Source: Acinetobacter sp. LoGeW2-3 (GTDB lineage: Bacteria; Pseudomonadota; Gammaproteobacteria; Pseudomonadales; Moraxellaceae). From it: a DNA stretch of 64,000 bases. This document shows, in pieces, positions 57,109 to 64,000 of the stretch (position 1 is the first letter of the stretch; each line of letters begins with the position of its first letter). The position numbers and the translations under genes are program-made. The notes under the pieces were generated by a model. It did not search any database, was not told the DNA's origin, and saw only the letters and a program-made list of their open reading frames with translations. Location: positions 1,426,001 to 1,490,000 of the forward strand of contig NZ_CP024011.1 of assembly GCF_002688565.1 (NCBI RefSeq). Reading direction: 5' to 3'.

Positions 57109-57950
57109 ATAAGCAACATGGTTTTACACTGATTGAACTTATGGTTTCTCTTGTACTTGGTCTCATTATAGTGGGTGCTGCATTTCAAATGCTTATTTCA
57201 GGCCAGCGAAGTTTGGCATTTCAAGAATCAATTCAAGGATTGCAAGATAATGCAAACATAGGCATTAACTATGTTGCGGATGATATTAAGCTCACAAACC
57301 TTAATTTGCCATTTTCTGAAATTAAACCGGCTCATGTATCTGGATTAATTGTAAATACAAGCAATTATATGGCTGGAGCTGGGAGTGCACCTGTTTCAGG
57401 AGATGGGAGCGGATCTGGCTTTATAACTGCTAAAAGTGATGTCTTAGTTATTCAATATAAGCCTGATCAGACTAAAGAATATGATTGTGAAGGTAATAGT
57501 ATTGGTGCTGCTGATGTTGTTGTTCAACGTTACTTTATAAGAAAAGATGATAATGGTGGTGCCAATGATTATGTGTTGGCATGTGATGCAGGGCAATATA
57601 AAGAAGGTACTGCACTAACGGGTTTAAATGGAACCGGACAGATTATTATGAAAGGCGTTGACTTGTTCAAAGTTCGGGTCGGGGTAAGAGATAGTGCGAA
57701 TAATATGTCATATAAAACATTGGCTGAATTTAAAGCACTTTCTAACACATCTAAAGCTGTTTCTTTACAAATTGGCATCTTAGCGCGTTCCTTAAATGGT
57801 GTTACTGATAATTCAGTAGAAAAATTAGAGCAAAATATATTTGGTAGCAAATACTCAATAACAAAACCAACTGCCGAAAAGAAAAAATATGTATGGATTC
57901 CTGTTGAACGGACAATTGCTTTGCGCAATGGATTGGGAGAGGAGCTATGA
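57105..57950 (+). CDS. pilW: Minor pilin PilW
   Basis: A 281-residue prepilin with leader MNKQHG and the mature FTLIELMVSLVLGLIIVGAA helix, followed by GQRSLAFQESIQGLQDNANI, typical of PilW/GspJ. A Gly/Ser-rich stretch (GAGSAPVSGDGSGSG) marks a surface loop. I chose the ATG at 57105, overlapping the pilV stop by four bases; it puts the leader at normal length. The stop overlaps pilX by four bases. Confidence 0.88.
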   Translation: MNKQHGFTLIELMVSLVLGLIIVGAAFQMLISGQRSLAFQESIQGLQDNANIGINYVADDIKLTNLNLPFSEIKPAHVSGLIVNTSNYMAGAGSAPVSGDGSGSGFITAKSDVLVIQYKPDQTKEYDCEGNSIGAADVVVQRYFIRKDDNGGANDYVLACDAGQYKEGTALTGLNGTGQIIMKGVDLFKVRVGVRDSANNMSYKTLAEFKALSNTSKAVSLQIGILARSLNGVTDNSVEKLEQNIFGSKYSITKPTAEKKKYVWIPVERTIALRNGLGEEL

Positions 57951-58720
57951 ACAAAGCAAGTCAAAAAGGTTCAACAATTGTTGTGGTGATGGTGGTCGTG
58001 ATATTGCTTACGATTATTGGGGCAATGGCCATGAGAGGGAGTGTTTTTGGTCTTAAGATTGCTACTAACAGCCAAGCAAACAACATCATGGATCAAAATA
58101 ATGATGCTTCATTTTATTATATTGAAAATTTAGCTTTTATTAAGAGTCAATTGGTTGGAACAGGGTTATTTGGTTTTCCTAAAATGGCTGATAACCGTAA
58201 TAAAGAACTAGTACTTTGTTATCGTGGTGGTTCTACGAAATTCTATCAACTTGGTAAGGTGAGTTTAGTCTATTCAGAACTCGAAGGTGGTTCAGAAAAA
58301 CTAAAAAAAGAGCATATCGGTGGCTCTTCAAATATGGGATTTTGCCAAGTTAATAATTCAAAATCTGATTTTGTAAGTGGACGGGGAGCGGCCATGACGC
58401 AAATTTCCGTTCGTGTAGCTGGTATGTCTGATGATGAGCCATTTTCCCATTATCAGATTGGTACAGATGCTGAAACAGGAAAGCTAGAGGACACATTACG
58501 TGTAGTTGTAACCTCAACCACAGTTATGCCTGTACTCAGTTCTGCAACGAATAAAACCATAAATGATTGTATGCAAAATTTAAGTTATATCGATGATCCG
58601 GATTCAGATTTACCGACTGTCTCTGAGTGTTTGAGTGGTGAAAGTATTCCATTTAAAACACAGGTCGCTGAATACAATCTAGGTCAGTTTATTAAAAAAT
58701 ATGAATCCACAGGTTCATAG
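57947..58720 (+). CDS. pilX: Minor pilin PilX
   Basis: A 257-residue prepilin-like protein. The leader ends in Lys-Gly and the helix reads STIVVVMVVVILLTIIGAMAMRG, without Glu 5, as usual for PilX/GspK-type subunits that cap the pilus tip. The N-terminal helix is followed by SLFG-like IATNSQANNIMDQN. It is translationally coupled to pilW (ATGA overlap) and lies 11 bases before pilY1. Confidence 0.86.
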   Translation: MNKASQKGSTIVVVMVVVILLTIIGAMAMRGSVFGLKIATNSQANNIMDQNNDASFYYIENLAFIKSQLVGTGLFGFPKMADNRNKELVLCYRGGSTKFYQLGKVSLVYSELEGGSEKLKKEHIGGSSNMGFCQVNNSKSDFVSGRGAAMTQISVRVAGMSDDEPFSHYQIGTDAETGKLEDTLRVVVTSTTVMPVLSSATNKTINDCMQNLSYIDDPDSDLPTVSECLSGESIPFKTQVAEYNLGQFIKKYESTGS

Positions 58721-58731
58721 GGGGAGCCGTT

Positions 58732-61700
58732 ATGAAAATTAGCACACAGATGAAAACAAAATGGATGCAATTTAAAGTATCGGCTTTATCTGCATCTGTG
58801 ACAGCATTAATTGTAAGTGGTATTCCTACCCAAATTTCAGCGTCTGATATTGATATTTATCAGGCTGGGGGTACAGGTGGTGTAAATATTTACTTCATGC
58901 TAGATGCATCAGCTAGTATGGAGTCTATGAGCTTAAATAGTGACTACGGACATTCAACTCAGCGAGTACAAAAATGTGCTCCTGAAGAAAAATCTCGAAA
59001 TGTAATTATATATGTTCATACCACTTCTAGTAATGGTAATCGTATCTATTATAAGAAAGAGAGTGGAGGAGCGTATACTTTTAATTCCTCTACTTCAAGG
59101 TTAACCTATGTAGGTGCTGGAAACGGAACACATAACGTGAAAAGTACATTCAGCACAGGTTGGACACGAACTGACAATAATAATAAATACGAGAGTAAAA
59201 ATATTATTGAAAAATATACAGAAAATGTATGTACAACTGTCGCAAGTAAAAATATTTGTCCGAGCAATAATTATAATAAACTTACTAGTAACTTAACATA
59301 TAGTGAATATATATATGCAGAGAAAGGTGATTCATATTGTCGTGTTAATCTTAATGATTTAACTGATCATGCCTTAGATGTTACATATGGTAATAAAATT
59401 AAAAAAATCTGCGAACAGGAGTCTACAGGATCCACTTTTTATAGGTGTTTGACGCGTTTGTCTATCTTGAAAAAAGGGCTTTACTCTGTGATTTTTAATC
59501 CAGATCTTAATGAAGATATTTATTTTGCGCTAGGAACATATAAGGGTTCCTCAGCTACTACGCATCCAAAGTTCCTAGACGACTCGGGTAAAGTGAAATT
59601 TAGAAGCATGGATGATGATGGTAAAGAAATTTTAGCCAAAGCAATTCAAGATATAAGCACCGGTAATGGAACTCCAATTGCAGAAGGTTTTAATGAAGCA
59701 GCTTTATCTCACTATAATAAAGTTAACTTTAGTTCTAAAGGCAATATTTCACCAGAATGTAGTGGAAATGGAGTTTATTTGCTTACAGATGGTGTGCCAC
59801 AAAGTTCAGGTGGTAGTTACTTGCGAGATAATGAAGCAACCCCATTTAAACTGAAAATATATAATGATAGAGGTGTTTTAGTAGAAACAAAGACAGCAAG
59901 TGAGATACCCCAAGGAAATAATCCTCAAGGATTAAAAAAATATTGGAGGTACTTGGGAGGGAGTGTCAATTATGTTGCTGCAGATAAAGCTAAAAATATT
60001 AAAACAGCAACAGTCGGTTTTGGGGGTATGTATTATAAAAATTTTGATGAGGCCCAATTAAAAGTGAACTCCAAAGGCAATTTTGACTGTACTTTGCTTA
60101 CTGGAGAAAGTGGAGATTTACAATCTTTATGCTATTTAGGTGAAAAGAGATCCAATTATGGTAAAGGTGGATTCTATACTGCACAATCTACAGATGATTT
60201 GGTTGATAGTATTCAGCAATTTGTAAGTGATGTGTCGGTAGAAATTGAAGGCTCTACTATGGGAACTAATACCATTCCTGTAGATGCCTTGAATCCAACG
60301 CAATTGCAAAACTATTCTTATTTCCCAATGTTTAAGCCTATTGTGGGTGGTGATGAACAATTATGGGCAGGAAACCTAAAGAAGTTTGCAGTCAAAACGA
60401 GTTCTGGCACAATCGTAGATCAGTCAGATAAACCTGTATTTAAAGCTGGTAAAATTCAAGAAAAATTAAGTGATTATTGGTATGACAGTGCTGGTAGTTC
60501 GGATGATGATGTCTATATGGCATGGGGTGGTTTATTAAGTAAACTGAAAGTGAATAAAAACCCTTTAGACAGCTCAGGTAATATAAGTTTTAAACGTAAA
60601 ATTTACTTAGATCAGAATGGTGATTTACAGCTTATTATTCATGATAGCTTGGATGATGATGAAATACTTGAGAACAAAAAACACTATTTATTTGGTTTGC
60701 TCGGCTATTCTAAACTCACTCAAACAGATTTTAATGAGCTCGAAGGTAAATCGTTTGCTGATCAATTAAATTATCTTGAAACTAAAAACAGCGCTCAAGA
60801 TTTTCAAATGGGTTCTGTCATTCACTCGACACCAATTATGCTGACCCAAAGAGGTGTATTTGAGGAACAAGATGGTGAATATGGCATTACGGAACGAGAA
60901 GATTATATTTTGGCGGGTACTACCCAGGGTTTAGTACAAGTCGTAGATGCAGATTCTGGTGAAGAAGTATTTAGTTTCTTACCAAGTGAGTTTTTAACAC
61001 GGACTAATAATAGCCAAGAAAAAGGCTTTGCAGAATCACTTGCTATGTCGCGATTTACGACTACTGATACAGATAATTTCTTCTATGGTGTAGATGGTCC
61101 ATGGGTTGCTCATACTGAGTATGAATATGCCTTCGAAGGAGATAAAGAAATTATGACTGCCAAAAAGCAATATGCTTATGGTGGCCTTCGTATGGGTGGC
61201 AGAAGTTATTATGCATTGGATTTAACAGATTTAGGCAAAACCTCTAGCAAACCAAAACTCCTCTTTGCTATTAAACCAGATAATCATATTTCTGGAGCTT
61301 TATCTTATATGGGAGAAAGTTGGTCAAAACCAGTCGTCACTTATATTCCTTGGAAAGGCCATAAGAAGTTAGCCATGATTGTAGGTGGGGGATATGACCG
61401 TAAGTATGAGAGTCAAGATGTAACCGGAACCGTTAAAGGAAATGGGATCTATATCTTTGCTGCTGAAGACTATGATACTAATACAAAAGCAGGTTCTTTG
61501 TTGTGGTGGGGAAGTAGTAATGCTACCAATAGTACTTCTTCAACGAAGATTGATACTATGACACATAGTATTCCATCACGTGTTAAAGCAGTTGACCGAA
61601 ACGGTGATGGGATTACAGACCACTTATATGTCGGTGATTTGGGAGGACAGGTCTTCCGTGTTGATTTTAATTCTAAATTAGGTGTAAGCGCTGTTAATAC

Positions 61701-62436
61701 ACCATTAGTTCAGCAGGCAGTAAAAATTGCAGACCTAAATACTGATGGGAAAAACCCAAGACGTTTTTATGAGGCTCCTACATTCACGATTCATAAAGAT
61801 GATAAAGGTGAACGCTTTGCTATGGTTACACTTGCTTCAGGGGATCGTAGTAGTCCGTTAGTTACCGAGACCAATTATCCAACAGATTATATTGTCGCGA
61901 TTAAGGATGATACAGTTACTCAGACAACGGTCACTGCTCCTACAGTAATCACTTTAAATTCTATGCTCGATATAAGTAGTACCTCTACTTTTAATAAAGG
62001 AACTCATAAAGGCTGGTTCTATCCGATGCCTAAGTCAGATGGGAAACAATTACGTGGTATAGAGGAAGGAATTGCAATCGATAATGATCTGTATTATTCA
62101 GTGTTCAATCCAGATGCGAGTACAGCGAAAGAAGAGGGTGGAGCAGATGATTGTACGGGTGGTGTAACAGGAAAAAGTATCGCATATAAATTCTGTCTGC
62201 CATACGGTGATAAAACTTGTTTTGGAACCACTTCAACAAGTAATCCGGAAAAAATTGCTGAATTGGGGGCTGGTATTGTTGGTTTGACATTTGGTGCAGG
62301 TCGGACTCAGGCGAATCATAGAACTCTTATTTTCAATAAAGATGTTAGTCCAGCCCCTCCAGAATATGCAGTGTTGGATAAATTGGTACCAAAACGTTGG
62401 TTTGAATATTTACCATTTAATTCTGGTGGTGAATAG
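58732..62436 (+). CDS. pilY1: Type IV pilus tip adhesin PilY1
   Basis: A 1234-residue exported protein. The signal peptide ends near Ala 37. The N-terminal von Willebrand A domain has the MIDAS motif DASAS (58-62) and LLTDG at 350-354. That is far wider than the usual spacing, so a Ser/Asn/Tyr/Lys-rich insert with Cys residues lies between. The C-terminal beta-propeller domain (about 690-1230) carries a calcium loop DRNGDGITD (955-963) in the PilY1 pattern. GGGGGAG precedes the ATG. PilY1 caps the minor pilin complex and supports pilus extension, adhesion and surface sensing. Confidence 0.92.
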   Translation: MKISTQMKTKWMQFKVSALSASVTALIVSGIPTQISASDIDIYQAGGTGGVNIYFMLDASASMESMSLNSDYGHSTQRVQKCAPEEKSRNVIIYVHTTSSNGNRIYYKKESGGAYTFNSSTSRLTYVGAGNGTHNVKSTFSTGWTRTDNNNKYESKNIIEKYTENVCTTVASKNICPSNNYNKLTSNLTYSEYIYAEKGDSYCRVNLNDLTDHALDVTYGNKIKKICEQESTGSTFYRCLTRLSILKKGLYSVIFNPDLNEDIYFALGTYKGSSATTHPKFLDDSGKVKFRSMDDDGKEILAKAIQDISTGNGTPIAEGFNEAALSHYNKVNFSSKGNISPECSGNGVYLLTDGVPQSSGGSYLRDNEATPFKLKIYNDRGVLVETKTASEIPQGNNPQGLKKYWRYLGGSVNYVAADKAKNIKTATVGFGGMYYKNFDEAQLKVNSKGNFDCTLLTGESGDLQSLCYLGEKRSNYGKGGFYTAQSTDDLVDSIQQFVSDVSVEIEGSTMGTNTIPVDALNPTQLQNYSYFPMFKPIVGGDEQLWAGNLKKFAVKTSSGTIVDQSDKPVFKAGKIQEKLSDYWYDSAGSSDDDVYMAWGGLLSKLKVNKNPLDSSGNISFKRKIYLDQNGDLQLIIHDSLDDDEILENKKHYLFGLLGYSKLTQTDFNELEGKSFADQLNYLETKNSAQDFQMGSVIHSTPIMLTQRGVFEEQDGEYGITEREDYILAGTTQGLVQVVDADSGEEVFSFLPSEFLTRTNNSQEKGFAESLAMSRFTTTDTDNFFYGVDGPWVAHTEYEYAFEGDKEIMTAKKQYAYGGLRMGGRSYYALDLTDLGKTSSKPKLLFAIKPDNHISGALSYMGESWSKPVVTYIPWKGHKKLAMIVGGGYDRKYESQDVTGTVKGNGIYIFAAEDYDTNTKAGSLLWWGSSNATNSTSSTKIDTMTHSIPSRVKAVDRNGDGITDHLYVGDLGGQVFRVDFNSKLGVSAVNTPLVQQAVKIADLNTDGKNPRRFYEAPTFTIHKDDKGERFAMVTLASGDRSSPLVTETNYPTDYIVAIKDDTVTQTTVTAPTVITLNSMLDISSTSTFNKGTHKGWFYPMPKSDGKQLRGIEEGIAIDNDLYYSVFNPDASTAKEEGGADDCTGGVTGKSIAYKFCLPYGDKTCFGTTSTSNPEKIAELGAGIVGLTFGAGRTQANHRTLIFNKDVSPAPPEYAVLDKLVPKRWFEYLPFNSGGE

Positions 62437-62438
62437 TT

Positions 62439-62843
62439 ATGAAAATAAACACAGGCTTTACTCTGATAGAGTTAATGATTGTAGTTATTATTCTAGCAAT
62501 CTTGGCAGCCATTGCGCTGCCAAGTTATCAGGCTCAGGTTCGTAGAGGTAATGAAAAGCTTGCTTTGCAACAGATCGCTGATTTGAGTATGGAGCTTGAA
62601 AAAGAAAAGACCCGTAATTTTAGTTATGAGGGTTTAAATGGAAAAAGCTTGTTAGCAAAAGCAGGAACTAAAACTGTCTATACAACTACAGTTTCTGCTG
62701 AGTTGAGAAAATGGTCTATTAAATCTTGTGTAAACCAAACATTAGATGATGCAAGTTTATACAAAAATTTTGCTTCAAATAGCCAAGGTGCGACATGTGA
62801 ATGGTCTGATACTACATGTACAGTCCCATCACAATGTCAATGA
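62439..62843 (+). CDS. pilE: Minor pilin PilE-like, copy 1
   Basis: A 134-residue prepilin. The leader is MKINTG and the mature [25 protein letters not shown] is followed by AQVRRGNEKLALQQIADLSMELEK, matching PilE minor pilins of Pseudomonas. Four Cys near the C-terminus suggest disulfides. It starts two bases after the pilY1 stop. Confidence 0.85.
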   Translation: MKINTGFTLIELMIVVIILAILAAIALPSYQAQVRRGNEKLALQQIADLSMELEKEKTRNFSYEGLNGKSLLAKAGTKTVYTTTVSAELRKWSIKSCVNQTLDDASLYKNFASNSQGATCEWSDTTCTVPSQCQ

Positions 62844-62852
62844 GGTGAAAAA

Positions 62853-63269
62853 ATGAAGTCATATTTTAATAACGGTTTTACACTCATTGAGTTAATGATT
62901 GTTGTGGTGATCTTGGGGATTTTGGCTGCAATTGCTTATCCAAGTTATACAGGTTATCAGGCACGTACCAAGAGAGTTGAAGCACAAACGACCATGCTGG
63001 AGATAGCGAATCAGCTATCTGCTTATAAAGTGGCTTATGGCGATTATACAAATGCTGCATCAGCTCCATTTATGGTAGCTAAAATTCCAAATAGTGGAAC
63101 AGAAAATTATGGTTTACAGTTAACGGTGTCAGCGGATAAACATTCTTGGACTTTAAAAGCTACACCTGCAAATTCTATGGCAAATACCGGTGCTATTACA
63201 TTAAATAGTTCAGGTCAGCAATGCTGGGAAAAAATCTCAGGGGCATGTGAGCCGTGGGACGGTCGCTAA
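62853..63269 (+). CDS. Minor pilin PilE-like, copy 2
   Basis: A 138-residue prepilin with leader MKSYFNNG, then [51 protein letters not shown] and a single late Cys pair ([14 protein letters not shown]) follow. It is similar to copy 1 in the N-terminus and clearly different afterwards. It is the last gene of the operon, nine bases after copy 1. In Acinetobacter the cluster commonly ends in one or two such genes. Confidence 0.85.
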   Translation: MKSYFNNGFTLIELMIVVVILGILAAIAYPSYTGYQARTKRVEAQTTMLEIANQLSAYKVAYGDYTNAASAPFMVAKIPNSGTENYGLQLTVSADKHSWTLKATPANSMANTGAITLNSSGQQCWEKISGACEPWDGR

Positions 63270-63278
63270 CCCAAATTC

Positions 63279-63301
63279 AAAATTGTAGCCAACCAATTTT
63301 T
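63279..63301 (+). terminator. Weak hairpin after the minor pilin operon
   Basis: AAAATTG and CAATTTT pair around an 8-base loop, ending in five T residues. The stem is AT-only apart from one pair, so it is weak. Confidence 0.35.
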
Positions 63302-63412
63302 GATCTTTCATTCAGGGCAAACTTCGCGTAAAATATTGCCCTCTATGAAAGGGGTTTGAAGTGTTCCGGTGGTCGGTACATGAATAATCCGTAAAAACTA
63401 TAAGGTTCTATC

Positions 63413-63670
63413 ATGGTTGTTATTCGTCTTGCACGCGGTGGTGCTAAAAAACGTCCGTTCTATCAAATCATTGTGACTGATAGCCGTAATGCACGTGACG
63501 GTCGTTTCATCGAACGTATCGGTTTCTTCAACCCTACAGCTCAAGGTAAAGCAGAAAAACTTCGTTTAGATGCTGACCGTTTTGCTCACTGGGTTTCTCA
63601 AGGTGCACAACCTTCGGAACGTGTTGCTTCTTTAGCTGCTCAAGCTAAGAAAGCTGCAGTTGCTGCATAA
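63413..63670 (+). CDS. rpsP: 30S ribosomal protein S16
   Basis: An 85-residue ribosomal protein ([39 protein letters not shown]). It is first in the conserved rpsP-rimM-trmD-rplS operon. Its leader contains a 7-base inverted repeat (AGGGCAA at about 63316 and TTGCCCT about 63337). Confidence 0.97.
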   Translation: MVVIRLARGGAKKRPFYQIIVTDSRNARDGRFIERIGFFNPTAQGKAEKLRLDADRFAHWVSQGAQPSERVASLAAQAKKAAVAA

Positions 63671-63699
63671 TTTTTTATAAATTAGGTAGTAATTTGCCC

Positions 63700-64000
63700 A
63701 TGACACCAACACAGAATGTTCCCGAAGATCGTATTCAGATTGGACAGTTACGTTCAGCATATGGATTAAATGGGTGGCTCTGGGTCTATTCCAATACAGA
63801 ACCTATGAGCAATATATTTGACTACCTTCCTTGGTACATTGAGACCAAAGCAGGTTGGCAAATTGTCGATGTAAAACGTTGGAAACCACATGGCAAAGGT
63901 CTGGTTGTTTCGCTGAAGGGTGTGAGTGATCGCACTGCAGCAGACGGTCTGGTTGGTGCTAATGTCTGGATCTCTAAATCGCAACTGCCTCAACCCGGCG
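63700..64000 (+). CDS. rimM: 16S rRNA processing protein RimM (partial, runs off the window)
   Basis: The ATG at 63700 opens a frame that stays open to the end of the window (100 residues seen of about 180). It reads IQIGQLRSAYGLNGWLWVYS then LVVSLKGVSDRTAADGLVG and NVWISKSQLP, the N-terminal RimM domain. RimM helps 30S maturation and binds S19. It lies 29 bases after rpsP, as expected for the rpsP-rimM-trmD-rplS operon. Confidence 0.93.
   Translation, partial: MTPTQNVPEDRIQIGQLRSAYGLNGWLWVYSNTEPMSNIFDYLPWYIETKAGWQIVDVKRWKPHGKGLVVSLKGVSDRTAADGLVGANVWISKSQLPQPG

Overview
The window is chromosomal DNA from a gammaproteobacterium of the genus Acinetobacter (Moraxellaceae). This rests on gene content and order and on protein sequences, for example the RlmA, AroK, PilM and SpoT types, and rsmH-ftsL-ftsI-murE-murF-mraY standing alone rather than in a full division and cell wall (dcw) cluster. 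I cannot name the species. I see no insertion sequence, prophage, integrase or CRISPR array. Nearly everything is core genome. The genes most prone to variation are the type IV pilus genes: the pilA/pglL locus and the AT-rich minor pilin cluster.

Layout. 1-5026 (minus): Mrp/Mnh multisubunit Na+/H+ antiporter genes, a fused mnhA(B), mnhC, mnhD and the first bases of mnhE. 5449-9169 (minus): hisIE, a UvrD-like helicase and an AAA ATPase with an odd Walker B. 9389-11847 (minus): an SDR dehydrogenase and MetY-type O-acetylhomoserine sulfhydrylase. 12166-13827 (plus): ettA, preceded by a structured leader with a possible 16-codon upstream ORF. 13880-17315 (minus): a Sel1-repeat protein, a zinc-ribbon membrane protein, tRNA-Glu, tRNA-Ala, gltX and a small exported protein. 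17705-19982 (plus): two tandem sulfate-binding proteins. 20173-28170 (plus): rsmH, ftsL, ftsI, murE, murF, mraY (septal peptidoglycan precursors and synthesis), then rlmA.

28245-30770 (minus) is ponA (PBP1a), divergent from 30940-38660 (plus) pilMNOPQ-aroK-aroB-SPOR protein. That order, followed by gltB-gltD (39116-45091), matches the classical Pseudomonas ponA/pilMNOPQ/aroKB/damX/gltBD synteny. gltB has a well-formed sigma-54 promoter. 45277-47516 holds lemA and two TPM-domain genes. 47715-50041 holds a type IV pilin, with its own sigma-54 promoter, and a PglL/TfpO-type O-oligosaccharyltransferase. 50096-51001 (minus) holds bfr and bfd (iron storage and release, with a Fur box). 51222-54981 (minus) holds ridA, spoT, rpoZ and gmk. 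55116-56066 is ispH. 56230-63269 is the minor pilin operon (fimT, pilV, pilW, pilX, pilY1 and two pilE-like genes). The window ends in rpsP-rimM.

Main themes: (1) the type IV pilus is represented by its inner-membrane alignment complex, its secretin, a glycosylated-type major pilin and the tip/minor pilin set; (2) peptidoglycan synthesis and division; (3) nitrogen and sulfur assimilation. The most notable observations are a bacterioferritin that has lost most ferroxidase ligands, a SpoT whose synthetase half is degenerate, two sigma-54 promoters, the ettA leader, and a PilY1 with a large insertion in its vWA domain.
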